A stretch of DNA of 64,000 nt, from the NCBI GenBank assembly GCA_020073615.1, contig JAIQEX010000019.1:1-64000 (forward strand). The letters run 5' to 3'. This document shows, one piece after another, positions 52,354 through 61,188 of this stretch (position 1 is the first letter of the stretch; the number at the start of each line of letters is the position of its first letter). Under the pieces are notes generated by a model. That model was not told the DNA's origin. It saw only the letters and a program-made list of their open reading frames with translations, and did not search any database. This DNA is from Terriglobia bacterium. Its GTDB lineage: Bacteria; Acidobacteriota; Terriglobia; Bryobacterales; Bryobacteraceae. The position numbers and the translations under genes were made by a program.

Positions 52354-52599
52354 TCAATTCAGCGAGGTTAGCGAGGTCCACTCTCGCGACCAGTCCATTC
52401 CGATGATTTCTTCCGGATCGCCGCGGAAGACTTTCCTGCGTTTCAACCGGGAGAGTTTGGAGACACGTTTCTCGGGCACGATTCTGAGGACCGTGCCCTT
52501 GCGAACGATTTCGACCGGCACCCCGGTCTCGATCGCCTCGTCCAGAATGCGATTGAGGGGGTGGCCCTTCGGGCCATGGGGACAGGCCGGGGGGCCTAC
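52354..52599 (-). pseudogene. Phd/YefM-like antitoxin remnant, 5' end lost
   Basis: The minus strand reads HPLNRILDEAIETGVPVEIV, then RKGTVLRIVPEKRVSKLSRL and GDPEEIIGMDWSREW before a TGA. This matches the C-terminal two-thirds of Phd/YefM-type antitoxins, which end in a similar GDP-E-MDW-REW tail and normally precede a PIN toxin. The frame is open back to a stop at 52600-52602 but has no ATG, GTG or TTG start and no ribosome site; the N-terminal DNA-binding part is replaced by unrelated sequence. No toxin gene follows. Confidence 0.6.
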
Positions 52600-52634
52600 C
52601 TACTACCCCGCTTTTGCTATATGATGGCATCGCG

Positions 52635-53384
52635 ATGCTTACCGGCAAGATCGCCATCGTAACCGGCGCCAGCCGCGGAATCGGGCGCGCCATTGCGGAG
52701 ACGTTTGCGCGCGCAGGCGCGAGCGTGGTGATCTGCGGGCGCAAGCAGGAAACGCTGGACCGGGTGGCGGCGGAGATGGGCGGCGCGCCGGGAGCGATCC
52801 TGCCCCTCGCGTGTCACGTGGGCCGCGCCGACGATGTCCGGCGCATGGTCGAAGAGACGCATCGCGCATTCGGCAAGGTCGACATCCTGGTGAACAACGC
52901 GGGGACCAACGTGGCCTGGGGGCCGGCGCTCGAAATCGACGAAGAGCGGTTCGACAAGATGATCGAGATCAACCTGAAGAGCGCCTTCCGTCTGATTCAG
53001 GCCGTGGCGCCGGGCATGTGCCGGCGCAGCAGCGGCTCGATCGTCAACATCGCCTCGATTGCGGGCCTGCGGCCCCTGGCCAACAGCATGGTCTACAACG
53101 TGACCAAAGCGGCACTCATCATGATGACTCAGTCTTACGCCCTGGAACTCGGTCCCAAAGGAGTGAGGGTGAACGCCATTGCGCCGGGCTTTGTCGAGAC
53201 CGCGCTGAGCGAGCACTACTGGAAAGGCGAGGACCGGCGGGTCAAGCTGGTGGAGCAGCAACCCATCCGGCATTTGGGACAGCCTGGCGAAGTCGCCGAG
53301 ATGGCGCTGTTGCTGGCGAGCGACCGCGGATCGTATATCACCGGGCAGACCATGGTGGTCGATGGCGGCCGGCTGATATCGTGA
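52635..53384 (+). CDS. short-chain dehydrogenase/reductase (FabG-like)
   Basis: This 249-residue classical SDR has the cofactor motif AIVTGASRGIGRAIAETFARAG, NNAGTNVAWG, the catalytic Ser in SIVNIASIAG, YNVTK (Tyr and Lys) and a C-terminal SYITGQTMVVDGG. It is NADP(H)-type by the Arg after the glycine motif. Substrate is unknown. ATG 52635 aligns with the usual SDR start. It converges on the next gene with 16 bp between. Confidence 0.92.
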   Translation: MLTGKIAIVTGASRGIGRAIAETFARAGASVVICGRKQETLDRVAAEMGGAPGAILPLACHVGRADDVRRMVEETHRAFGKVDILVNNAGTNVAWGPALEIDEERFDKMIEINLKSAFRLIQAVAPGMCRRSSGSIVNIASIAGLRPLANSMVYNVTKAALIMMTQSYALELGPKGVRVNAIAPGFVETALSEHYWKGEDRRVKLVEQQPIRHLGQPGEVAEMALLLASDRGSYITGQTMVVDGGRLIS

Positions 53385-53400
53385 GCGCTTCGCGAGAACG

Positions 53401-54399
53401 CTATCCGGCAACGCGCACCAGCACCTTGCCCAACGGTCCTTGGGCCAGGCGCGCGAATGCCGGCTTGACCTCCTCGAAGGGAAAAATGCGGTCCACCACG
53501 GGCTTCGCACCCATGGCCTCCAGGCGTCCGGAGATCTGCTTCCAGGCCGCTTGCGCGCTCTCCGGGGTGTAGTCGCCGACCGCCACGCCGCCAATCCGGT
53601 TCCTGCGAAAAAACAGCGCCGCGGTATTGAATTGCGGCACCTCGCCCGCGCTGCGGCCGACCACGCTGACGCGGCCGCAGTAGCCCAGCGTGGCCAGCAC
53701 CTGGTGGAACAGGGGCCCGCCGACGTTGTCCACCGCCAGATCCACCTTGCGGGGAGCGATGGCCGTGAGGATGGCTTTGGCGGCGTTCGGGCCGGCGGGG
53801 TCGAACACAAAGCCGGCGCCCAGTTCCTTCAGCCGCGCGCCCTTCTCCGCGCTACGCGACAGGGCCGCCACCACCAGACCCATGGACTTCCCGAGCAGCA
53901 CCGCGGCGATTCCTACGCCGCCCGAGGCGCCGGTCACCAGGAGCACGGAACGCTCCACGGGCGGCGCCGGCGGATCGCTCCACTGCGTGAGCGCTTGCCA
54001 CGCGGTGAGAAAAACCAGGGGAGCGCCGGCCATCTCTTCGACGGACCAACCGCGGGGCACGGGAGTGACGCTGGCCGCCGGGACCACGGCTTTCTCGGCG
54101 AGAGTTCCCCAGACGGAGACGCCCGCGTCGCAGCGCAGAATGCCGGCGGTATCGCCCGGCGCCACGTTCTCCACGCCGGGACCCGCGGCCAGCACCTCGC
54201 CCACGCCGTCGCGTCCCAGGATGTGCGGAAAGGGCGGCTTAGCCGGGTACATTCCCTGCGCGAGAAATGCGTCGGCGGGATTCAGCGCCGCAAATCTCAT
54301 GCGCAGCAGGACCTGGCCGGGCCCCGGAAGAGGATCTTCCACTTGGCCCAGGCGGAGCTTCTCGACGCCGTCGTAGGAATCCATGAGCCATGCGCGCAT
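53401..54399 (-). CDS. MDR-family quinone oxidoreductase / alcohol dehydrogenase
   Basis: This 332-residue medium-chain reductase has the GroES-like start LGQVEDPLPGPGQVLLRMRF and ALNPADAFLAQG, and the Rossmann motif LLVTGASGGVGIAAVLLGKS. Catalytic and structural zinc cysteines are absent, which points to a zinc-independent quinone oxidoreductase type. It lies 3 bp downstream of the PLP decarboxylase gene and is probably co-transcribed with it. Confidence 0.9.
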   Translation of the reverse strand: MRAWLMDSYDGVEKLRLGQVEDPLPGPGQVLLRMRFAALNPADAFLAQGMYPAKPPFPHILGRDGVGEVLAAGPGVENVAPGDTAGILRCDAGVSVWGTLAEKAVVPAASVTPVPRGWSVEEMAGAPLVFLTAWQALTQWSDPPAPPVERSVLLVTGASGGVGIAAVLLGKSMGLVVAALSRSAEKGARLKELGAGFVFDPAGPNAAKAILTAIAPRKVDLAVDNVGGPLFHQVLATLGYCGRVSVVGRSAGEVPQFNTAALFFRRNRIGGVAVGDYTPESAQAAWKQISGRLEAMGAKPVVDRIFPFEEVKPAFARLAQGPLGKVLVRVAG

Positions 54400-54402
54400 G
54401 CC

Positions 54403-55785
54403 TCATTGTCGCGCATTGGGGGAGGGCGCTCTTTTCGCGCCGGCCGCACGCGCAACCCGCAGGATCGCCTCCAGGCTGCGGTCGATGTCCGCTTCGGTAG
54501 TCGCCCACGACGACACGCTGATGCGCATCGCATGCCGGCCTTGCCATACGGTACCTCCGCACCAGCACGTTCCGTCTTCCTGAATGCCTGCAATTACGCG
54601 CTCGGTGACCTCCGGGGCGCCGAACGAGACCAGCACCTGGTTTAACAGTACGTCGTTGAGTACCTCGAACCCCATCGCGGAGAGACCATCGGCGAACCGC
54701 CGGGCGCAGCGGCAACATCGGTCCACCAGTTCCGCCAGGCCGCTGCGGCCCAGGCTCTTCATGGCCGCCCAAATCTCGACGCCGCGGGCGCGCCGCGAAA
54801 GCTCGGGTACATACTGCGAGGGTTCGCGGTGTTCGCCTTGCGGCAGGTAGGCGGCCGACAAGCTCATGGCGCTGTGCAGGTGGTCCGGGGAGCGCACGAA
54901 CGCGAGGCCGCTGTCGTAGGGAACGTTCAGCCACTTGTGCGCGTCGGTGGCCCAGGAGTCGGCCCCGGCAAATCCCTCGACCAGATAGCGGTACCGCGGG
55001 CTGGCTGCCGCCCATAGCCCGAACGCGCCGTCCACGTGCACCCAGGCGGACATTGCGCGCGCCCGCGGGATGATTTCGCGGGCGGGATCGAACGCCCCGG
55101 TATTGACGTTTCCCGCCTGCAGGCACACGATGCCCGGCGAGCGCAACTCGGGCAGAAGCTCGGCGCGCATACGGCCCTGCGAGTCTGTTGGAACACGGAT
55201 TACCCGATCACGCCCCATGCCGAGCATGCCCAGGGATTTTACGAGAGAAGGGTGGGCCTCTTCTCCGGCCACCACCTGGATTTCCGGGGCGCCGAAAAGG
55301 CCGCGGCTTTCCACGTCCCATCCCACGCGCTCCAGTACGGCATGACGCGCCGCCGCCAGCGCCGTGAAGTTGGCCACGGTGGCTCCGGTCACAAAGGCCG
55401 CACCGCAGCCGGCGGGGAGGCCGAGCGCATCCAGCAGCCAGCGCTGCGACACCTCTTCCAGCGTGGCGGCAATGGGCGACGCAATGAACAGCCCGGCGTT
55501 CTGGTCCCAGGCGGCGGCCAGCCAATGTGCGGCCAACGCGGCCGGAAGTGTGCCGCCGATGACCCAGCCGAAGAACCGCGGCCCGGCCATTCCCATGGTC
55601 GCCGGCGAGCCGGCGTCATCGAGCATGGCGATGACCTCCTCCGGCGCAGACGGCCCTTCCGGAAAGGACTCTTCGAATGCCGCCAGTGCCCGCACCGCCT
55701 CCTCCGAGGGACCAACGCGGCGTGCCGGCAGCTTCTCCAGATAACGCACCGCGCGCTCGGCCGCGGACTGTAGGACTTGAGGCAT
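54403..55785 (-). CDS. PLP-dependent aromatic/L-amino-acid decarboxylase family protein
   Basis: This 460-residue group II decarboxylase-like protein has the cofactor Lys in DSWATDAHKWLNVPYD. Other marks are GPRFFGWVIGGTLPAALAAH, the PLP-clamping FVTGATVANFTALAAARHAV and HVDGAFGLWAAASP. Substrate specificity is not evident. The ATG at 55785 has a purine stretch (GGTGGAG) directly against it; GTG 55791 is possible. It is divergent from the CoA-binding protein gene. Confidence 0.9.
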   Translation of the reverse strand: MPQVLQSAAERAVRYLEKLPARRVGPSEEAVRALAAFEESFPEGPSAPEEVIAMLDDAGSPATMGMAGPRFFGWVIGGTLPAALAAHWLAAAWDQNAGLFIASPIAATLEEVSQRWLLDALGLPAGCGAAFVTGATVANFTALAAARHAVLERVGWDVESRGLFGAPEIQVVAGEEAHPSLVKSLGMLGMGRDRVIRVPTDSQGRMRAELLPELRSPGIVCLQAGNVNTGAFDPAREIIPRARAMSAWVHVDGAFGLWAAASPRYRYLVEGFAGADSWATDAHKWLNVPYDSGLAFVRSPDHLHSAMSLSAAYLPQGEHREPSQYVPELSRRARGVEIWAAMKSLGRSGLAELVDRCCRCARRFADGLSAMGFEVLNDVLLNQVLVSFGAPEVTERVIAGIQEDGTCWCGGTVWQGRHAMRISVSSWATTEADIDRSLEAILRVARAAGAKRAPSPNARQ

Positions 55786-55881
55786 CTCCACCAGATTAGC
55801 GGAAGCCGGACCGGCCGTCTTTTGCGCCGGCGCCTCGTTTGTGGTATTCAGATAGCAGCATCCGAAATATCGGAGGTGCCC

Positions 55882-56346
55882 ATGAACGCATATCAGGATA
55901 TCGAAGAGTTCCTCGGCAGAAAACGCCTGGCGGTGGTCGGCGTCTCCCGCGACCCGAAGGGTTTCACGCGCGCCATGTTTCGCGAGCTGCTGCGCTGCGG
56001 ATACGATGCCGTTCCCGTGACCCCCAACGTCTCCGAGGTGGAAGGGATTCCCACCTTTGCCCACGTCCAGGATGTGGCGCCCGCCGCCGAGGCCGCGCTC
56101 TTGATGACCAAACCCGCGGTCACCGACGCAGTGGTTCGCGACTGCGCCCAGGCGGGCATCCGCTCGATCTGGATGTACCGGGGGACAGGCGCCGGTGCGG
56201 TCAGTCCCGCTGCCGTCGACTTCTGCCGGGAAAGTGGCGCCCGGGTGATTGCCGGGAAGTGCCCCTTCATGTTCCTGAATGACACGCATTGGCTGCACCG
56301 GGCGCACGGGTTCTGCCGCAAACTGCTGGGCAGGTATCCGCGCTGA
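55882..56346 (+). CDS. CoA-binding domain protein (YccU-like)
   Basis: This 154-residue Rossmann protein of the CoA_binding_2 type has RLAVVGVSRDPKGFTRAMFR, VPVTPNVSEVEGIPTFAHV, SIWMYRGTGAGAVSPAAVDF and GARVIAGKCPFMFLND. Such proteins bind CoA or nucleotide; no reaction is established. CGGAGGTGCCC before ATG 55882 fixes the start. Confidence 0.88.
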   Translation: MNAYQDIEEFLGRKRLAVVGVSRDPKGFTRAMFRELLRCGYDAVPVTPNVSEVEGIPTFAHVQDVAPAAEAALLMTKPAVTDAVVRDCAQAGIRSIWMYRGTGAGAVSPAAVDFCRESGARVIAGKCPFMFLNDTHWLHRAHGFCRKLLGRYPR

Positions 56347-56359
56347 CCGGCGCCGTCAT

Positions 56360-56839
56360 TTATCGGAAAGCCAGCCCGAAGCGCACGCCCCAGTAGTGGA
56401 CCGCCCTCCCGGAATGGTACACATGGTCGCGGAATTCCACGCGGGCACCCAGGTGGTTGAGGAACCAGTAATTCAACCCGGTACCAAAGTTGAACAGGTT
56501 GGCATGTCCCGAGCGGAACATCAAGGTGTATCCGGCGGTTACGAAGGGATCGGCCTTGAGCTCCTTGCGATGCACGAAATGATAGTAGCCGTTGGGCGAG
56601 AACATGCCCACCGAGTCGGCGAGCTCGTCCCGGGGGCCGACCGCGCCCAGCTCGGCGCCGATGCCGATACCTTTTCCAATGACGCCTTCTCCACCCACAC
56701 CGGCATGCAGCGTCATCGAGGTCGTCCCGCAGCACGTAACACCGCCGGGAGCAAAGAACAAATAGCCGTTCGAAGATTGGGCCTGTAGGGCCAAGGCGAA
56801 CACTCCGGCCAGAACCAGCAGGTGCAGCACACGACACAT
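56360..56839 (-). CDS. small outer-membrane beta-barrel protein
   Basis: This 159-residue protein has a signal peptide (LHLLVLAGVFALALQAQ) followed by alternating amphipathic strands with Gly and aromatic residues (GIGIGAELGAVGPRDEL, FVTAGYTLMFRSGHANLFNF, YWGVRFGLAFR). The last residue is Arg after Phe-Arg, with a Phe near the end as in barrel C-termini. It resembles OmpA/OmpW-like eight-stranded barrels common in acidobacteria. Function is unknown. Confidence 0.75.
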   Translation of the reverse strand: MCRVLHLLVLAGVFALALQAQSSNGYLFFAPGGVTCCGTTSMTLHAGVGGEGVIGKGIGIGAELGAVGPRDELADSVGMFSPNGYYHFVHRKELKADPFVTAGYTLMFRSGHANLFNFGTGLNYWFLNHLGARVEFRDHVYHSGRAVHYWGVRFGLAFR

Positions 56840-56878
56840 ATTCAGACCTCCTCATCCGATAGTGTAAACCCAGGCGCG

Positions 56879-56904
56879 GGTACTAGCCGCCGGTGGCTAG
56901 TACC
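56879..56904. repeat. perfect 10-bp palindromic stem-loop
   Basis: GGTACTAGCC (56879-56888) and GGCTAGTACC (56895-56904) are exact complements around GCCGGT. It lies upstream of the barrel gene and downstream of the spermidine synthase-like gene. There is no T-tract, so it may be a REP-like element, a regulator site or an RNA-stabilising stem rather than a classical terminator. Confidence 0.6.
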
Positions 56905-57069
56905 GTATCTTTAGGACACTACCCGTCAGTGGGGTTAGGCTCCCGGCCTGTCCAGCGCGCGAACCGCGCCTTCGCTGCGGAGGCCTGAGCGGAGGCCAGC
57001 CCGCATGTCGACGGGGAAGTTCCCGTTGCGACTGCGCTACCGGCTTTAGCGAATGGAGGGCGACAACGC

Positions 57070-59118
57070 TCACTTCAGTATGCTGAGCAGATTGGAGAAG
57101 TCGTCGGTCCAGATGCGGAAGTTCCCTGCGGGATGGAGCTGCTTGGCATCGGTCTGAAGCTCCGGGTGGGCGGCCAGAAAGGCGCGGTCCAGAATCAGGG
57201 TCCAGGAGCACGAGAAGCAGAGCAGGTCGTCGTCGTCGGGCACAAAGTGATAGGCCAGGGCCACTTTGCCGAACGCGTTGGCGGCGCGCTCCATGACCGG
57301 CTCCAGAGCAAGATAGGAGTTGGTGATGTTGACGGCGAGAATGCCGGTCGGCTTCAAGTGCCGGAAGTAGGTTTGGAAGGCTTCGCGAGTGATGAGGTGC
57401 ACCGGCACGGAATCGCCCGAGAAGGCATCCATGACCAGCAGGTCGAACTGCTGGCCGGGCTCCGCTTCCAGAGCCAGCCGGCCGTCTCCCATGGTCACTT
57501 CTACGCGCGCGGGAGTGTCGCGGAGGTAAGTGAAATCCCGTTGCGCGATCTCGAGCACGAGCGGGTTGATGTCGTAGATTCGCAGGGTGTCTCCCGGCCG
57601 GCCGTAGGCGGCAAGCGTGCCGCAGCCCAGGCCCAGAATGCCGATCCGCCGCGGCGCGCCCTCCAGCACGCGCATGGCCCGGCCAATGCCGGACTGCGGG
57701 CAGAAGTAGGTAACCGGCCGGCGCCGGTACTCCTCGCGCCACATCTGCTCCCCGTGATTGATGACACCGTGGACGAGCTTTCGGCAGGCGTCTTCGTCGA
57801 TCGCGGGGTTGCCTTCATCCTGAACGCGAAGCTGCCCGTAGAAGTTGCGGGCCACGAAGCGATAGCCGTGCACCATTTCCCGCATGATCGCGCCCAGACA
57901 CAGGAGGTAGCCGCAGAGAACGGCCGCCAGCGCGCCGGTAGCCAGACGCTTTCCGGCAGTGGAGAAGCGCCGCGGTTCCCGCGCCATCACCAGAAAGGCG
58001 AGCGCTGCGCACAGCGCCAGTCCGATGGGGAATTCGTAATAGGCGTGGAACACGTTTGGCGCGAACAAGCCTACGAACAGGCCGCCGGCCGCGCCGCCCA
58101 TGGAAACGGTCACATAGAAGCCGGTGAGGTAGCGCGGGTGCGGTTTGAGGCGGACCAGCTCGCCGTGGCAGACCATGCAACAGACGAACAGCGCCAGCGC
58201 GAAAGCGCCGATGATGGCGCGCATTTCCATGCGCCCGTGATACGGCCAGAGCCGCCAGGCCATAAAGGCCAGAGCCGCCGCCAGAAGCGGGATGAAGATG
58301 GCGCGCCGGTAAGCGCGGGGGGCCTCAAAGCAGACGATGAAGCTCAACAGGTAGACGCTGAGCGGCAGGATCCAGAGGAACGGGATGGCGGCCACATCCT
58401 GGGTGAGGTGCGTGGTGACGGCCAGAAGCAGCACGGAAGCGCTGGCGGCCAACCCGAGCCACAGCAGGCGCACCGTCCAGGAGGGGGCGGTTTGGGCGCC
58501 TGATTCGGCGTCCGGTGCAACTGCCCCGGCGTTGTCGGAAAGCCGGGCAGCGCGCCAGGCGGTGACGCCGCACAGTACCGTGAAACAGGCGTACGCGGCA
58601 GACCACGCCAGCGCCTGTATGCGCGCCGGCAGGCGGGGCTCGACCAGCAGCGGGTAGCTGAGCAGCGCCGTCAGGGAAGCAAAATTCGAAAGCGCGAAGA
58701 GGCGGTACGGCAGTCTGCCGCGCCGCTCGCGCGCGTACCATGCCTGCAGCAGCGGGCTGGTGGAGGAGAGCAGAAAATACGGCAGCCCGACGGTGAGCGA
58801 AAGCAGCGCCAGAATCCGCAAAGAGGGATGCCCCACCTGGGCGGTCTTCCACGCGGGATTGGGCAGGGCCGGCAGCGTAGCCAGGCTCACCGCCAGAAGC
58901 GCGATATGCACCAGTGCCTGTCTGCGGGCCGCGAGTTTCTCATGAAGCCAGTGCGCATAGAGATAGCCCGCCAGCAGCACCACCTGGAAGAAAAGCATGC
59001 AGGTGCTCCACACCGCCGAGGAGCCGCCGAACCAGGGCAGAATCATCTTGGCGATGATGGGCTGCACCTCGAACAGCAGAAAGGCGGAGAGAGCAATGGC
59101 GAGCGCGTAGAGGAGCAT
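57070..59118 (-). CDS. fused membrane domain - spermidine synthase-like protein
   Basis: This 682-residue protein has about twelve membrane helices (residues 1-410, starting ALAIALSAFLLFEVQPIIAK and GYLYAHWL), then a Rossmann domain like spermidine synthase (RIGILGLGCGTLAAYGRPG, then VEVTMGDGRLALE, DLLVMDAFSGDSVPVHLITR). This fusion is frequent in acidobacteria and proteobacteria and is often labelled fused MFS/spermidine synthase. No speD or speA is nearby, and polyamine synthesis is unproven. Confidence 0.88.
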   Translation of the reverse strand: MLLYALAIALSAFLLFEVQPIIAKMILPWFGGSSAVWSTCMLFFQVVLLAGYLYAHWLHEKLAARRQALVHIALLAVSLATLPALPNPAWKTAQVGHPSLRILALLSLTVGLPYFLLSSTSPLLQAWYARERRGRLPYRLFALSNFASLTALLSYPLLVEPRLPARIQALAWSAAYACFTVLCGVTAWRAARLSDNAGAVAPDAESGAQTAPSWTVRLLWLGLAASASVLLLAVTTHLTQDVAAIPFLWILPLSVYLLSFIVCFEAPRAYRRAIFIPLLAAALAFMAWRLWPYHGRMEMRAIIGAFALALFVCCMVCHGELVRLKPHPRYLTGFYVTVSMGGAAGGLFVGLFAPNVFHAYYEFPIGLALCAALAFLVMAREPRRFSTAGKRLATGALAAVLCGYLLCLGAIMREMVHGYRFVARNFYGQLRVQDEGNPAIDEDACRKLVHGVINHGEQMWREEYRRRPVTYFCPQSGIGRAMRVLEGAPRRIGILGLGCGTLAAYGRPGDTLRIYDINPLVLEIAQRDFTYLRDTPARVEVTMGDGRLALEAEPGQQFDLLVMDAFSGDSVPVHLITREAFQTYFRHLKPTGILAVNITNSYLALEPVMERAANAFGKVALAYHFVPDDDDLLCFSCSWTLILDRAFLAAHPELQTDAKQLHPAGNFRIWTDDFSNLLSILK

Positions 59119-59188
59119 CGATGCCGCTAATCCTCTACGCTACCGAATTGGAGGACCGGTTGGGGACGCCGCCGCAATCGCCCCGCCA

Positions 59189-59563
59189 TCAGTCTTCCAG
59201 AATGACCACCGCCCCAATCAGACGGCCATGGCGCGCGATGGACAGCTTCGCCTGCCGCACTCCCAGTTGCCCTGCTCTCGCCTTCGGCCGGCCATGGAGT
59301 GTCAGGCGGTATCCGCACGCCACGGGTTCCACTTCGACCTCGCCGAAGAATCCCAGATCGTCCGCTCGCAGGTCCAGGGCTTTTAACGTTGCTTCCTTGG
59401 CGGCAAAGCAGGCGGCGTAGGAACGTGCCGGCCGCGCCGTCGAGTTGCAGTGGGCGATTTCTCCCTGCGTGAAGATGCCGTCTTCTCTCGGCCAGTCTCC
59501 CCGCGCGAGTTCCCGTTCCACGCGGCTCGAATCGAAGAGGTCGATCCCTAAGCCAACAATCAC
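59189..59563 (-). CDS. acpS: holo-acyl-carrier-protein synthase
   Basis: This 124-residue AcpS attaches 4'-phosphopantetheine from CoA to acyl carrier proteins. It has the N-terminal VGLGIDLFDSSRVER with the metal-binding Asp and the second motif CFAAKEATLKAL with Glu and Lys, both typical. It lies 13 bp after the alpha-oxoamine synthase gene and in one run with the ACP gene it probably serves. Confidence 0.93.
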   Translation of the reverse strand: MIVGLGIDLFDSSRVERELARGDWPREDGIFTQGEIAHCNSTARPARSYAACFAAKEATLKALDLRADDLGFFGEVEVEPVACGYRLTLHGRPKARAGQLGVRQAKLSIARHGRLIGAVVILED

Positions 59564-59576
59564 GGCACAACGCCCG

Positions 59577-60824
59577 CTACATCCCGAACTTTTCGATCAG
59601 CTCTTTCCTGCCGAGTCCCAGAATGCCATACTTCGTCCCGACTTTCCGGAACGCCGCCATGGCCGTATCCAGGTGGTGCTTCTCGTGAGCCGCGGAAAGC
59701 TGGGTGCGAATGCGCGCCTGCCCCTTGGGCACCACCGGGAAGAAAAACCCTACTGCATAGATGCCCTCGGTGAACAGGTCGCGCGCGAAATCCTGCGCCA
59801 GTTTGGCGTTGTAGAGCATCACGGGCACAATCGGACTTTCGCCCGCCTTGATATCGAAGCCGGCCTCGGTCAAAAGACCGCGCCAATAGGCCGCGTTCCA
59901 TTCCAGCTTGTCCCGGCGCTCCGTGCTGGCCGAGATCAGATCCAACACCTGGAGCGCGCCCGCAACGATCACTGGCGCCACGGTGTTGGAAAACAGAAAC
60001 GGGCGGGCCCGCTGACGGCACATCTCGACCAGTTCTCGGCGCCCGCTCACGCACCCCCCGGACGCGCCTCCCAGTGCCTTGCCCAGGGTCGTGGTGATCG
60101 CGTCAATCCTGCCGTACACGCCACAGCGTTCGTGAGTGCCGCGCCCGGTCTTGCCGATGAAGCCCGTGGCGTGCGAGTCGTCCAGAAACACCATGGCATC
60201 GTACTTCTCGGCCAACGAAACAATCTCGTCCAGCCTGGCCAGGTCGCCGTCCATCGAGAAGACGCCGTCGGTGACGATCATCCGAAAACGCTTGTCCTGG
60301 TGCTCTTGCAGCTTCTCCTCCAGGTGCCCCATGTCGGAGTGTTTATAGCTGTCCTGGATGGCCTTCGACAGGCGCATGCCGTCCACGATCGAGGCGTGTA
60401 CCAACCGGTCCGCAATGGCCACGTCCCGCTCGGTGAGGCACGCCTCGAAGAATCCCGCGTTGGCGTCCATGCACGATGGAAACAGCACCGTGTCTTCCGT
60501 CCCGAGAAACTCCGATAGCCGCTTCTCGAGCTGCCGGTGAATGTCCTGCGTCCCGCAGATAAAGCGGACCGACGACATTCCATAACCGCGCGCGTCCAGC
60601 CCGGCATGCGCCGCCCGGATCACCGCCGGGTGGCTCGACAGGCCGAGATAGTTGTTGGCGCAGATATTGATGCATTTCCTGACCGCCGCGCCGGCGGGAA
60701 ACTCCACTTCGATTTCCGCCGACTGCGGCGAACAGATGAGCCGTTCGTCTTTGAACAGGCCGGCGGCGCGGATGGCCTGAATCTCCGCCTGATACCAACT
60801 GCGGCCTGCCTCGTTGAAGGCCAT
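59577..60824 (-). CDS. alpha-oxoamine synthase, glycine C-acetyltransferase-like
   Basis: This 415-residue PLP enzyme is closest to Kbl (2-amino-3-ketobutyrate CoA ligase). Marks: NICANNYLGLSSHPAVI, GMSSVRFICGTQDIHRQLE, FLDDSHATGFIGKTGRG, the PLP Lys in TTTLGKALGGASGG, FFFPVVPKGQARIRTQLSA. The family condenses an acyl thioester with an amino acid and releases CO2. No threonine dehydrogenase (tdh) gene, its usual partner, is nearby. Instead it sits with an ACP, an AMP-forming ligase and AcpS, so its acyl donor may be ACP-bound. Confidence 0.9.
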   Translation of the reverse strand: MAFNEAGRSWYQAEIQAIRAAGLFKDERLICSPQSAEIEVEFPAGAAVRKCINICANNYLGLSSHPAVIRAAHAGLDARGYGMSSVRFICGTQDIHRQLEKRLSEFLGTEDTVLFPSCMDANAGFFEACLTERDVAIADRLVHASIVDGMRLSKAIQDSYKHSDMGHLEEKLQEHQDKRFRMIVTDGVFSMDGDLARLDEIVSLAEKYDAMVFLDDSHATGFIGKTGRGTHERCGVYGRIDAITTTLGKALGGASGGCVSGRRELVEMCRQRARPFLFSNTVAPVIVAGALQVLDLISASTERRDKLEWNAAYWRGLLTEAGFDIKAGESPIVPVMLYNAKLAQDFARDLFTEGIYAVGFFFPVVPKGQARIRTQLSAAHEKHHLDTAMAAFRKVGTKYGILGLGRKELIEKFGM

Positions 60825-60913
60825 GTCTTTCCTCCGGATGGCGTTTGCCGAACCCCCAGGGCGCGGGAACGCGGCCGGCCGCGCATTCTCCGGGCCGGTC
60901 CGCGACGGTGGCG

Positions 60914-61159
60914 CTATTCGTTCTGGACCCGCCGCACCAAGGCGACGATGTTCTGCACGGTGTCAAAAGCCTCGGCCGTGGCACAGGCGTCGGCGATCTT
61001 GATATTGCATTTCTTCTCGAGAAATCGTTTTAGAGGCACCATCGAAAATGAATCCACGATCCCGCTGGAAATCAGCGTCATGGTTTCGGTGACCTCGCTT
61101 CCCTCTACCAGGTATTCCTTGGCTATATAGTTGGAAACTAACTTGGTAAGATCGTCCAT
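60914..61159 (-). CDS. dedicated acyl carrier protein
   Basis: This 81-residue ACP has the phosphopantetheine Ser37 in GIVDSFSMVPLKRFLEKK (DSFS instead of DSLD). The C-terminal helix ends IVALVRRVQNE. It differs from housekeeping AcpP in the Ser environment and its basic patch. Its place between the AMP-forming ligase and the oxoamine synthase suggests that it carries the acyl group between them. Confidence 0.9.
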   Translation of the reverse strand: MDDLTKLVSNYIAKEYLVEGSEVTETMTLISSGIVDSFSMVPLKRFLEKKCNIKIADACATAEAFDTVQNIVALVRRVQNE

Positions 61160-61188
61160 CGTCGGCTCTCCTAACTTCGGGCGGCGGC

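Noticed and set aside
59577-60824. Serine palmitoyltransferase of a sphingolipid pathway
   Set aside because: The ACP plus ligase context is similar, but the sequence motifs are much closer to Kbl (FICGTQDIH, PVVPKGQARIRTQ), and no ceramide synthase or reductase genes are adjacent. It is kept only as an analogy.
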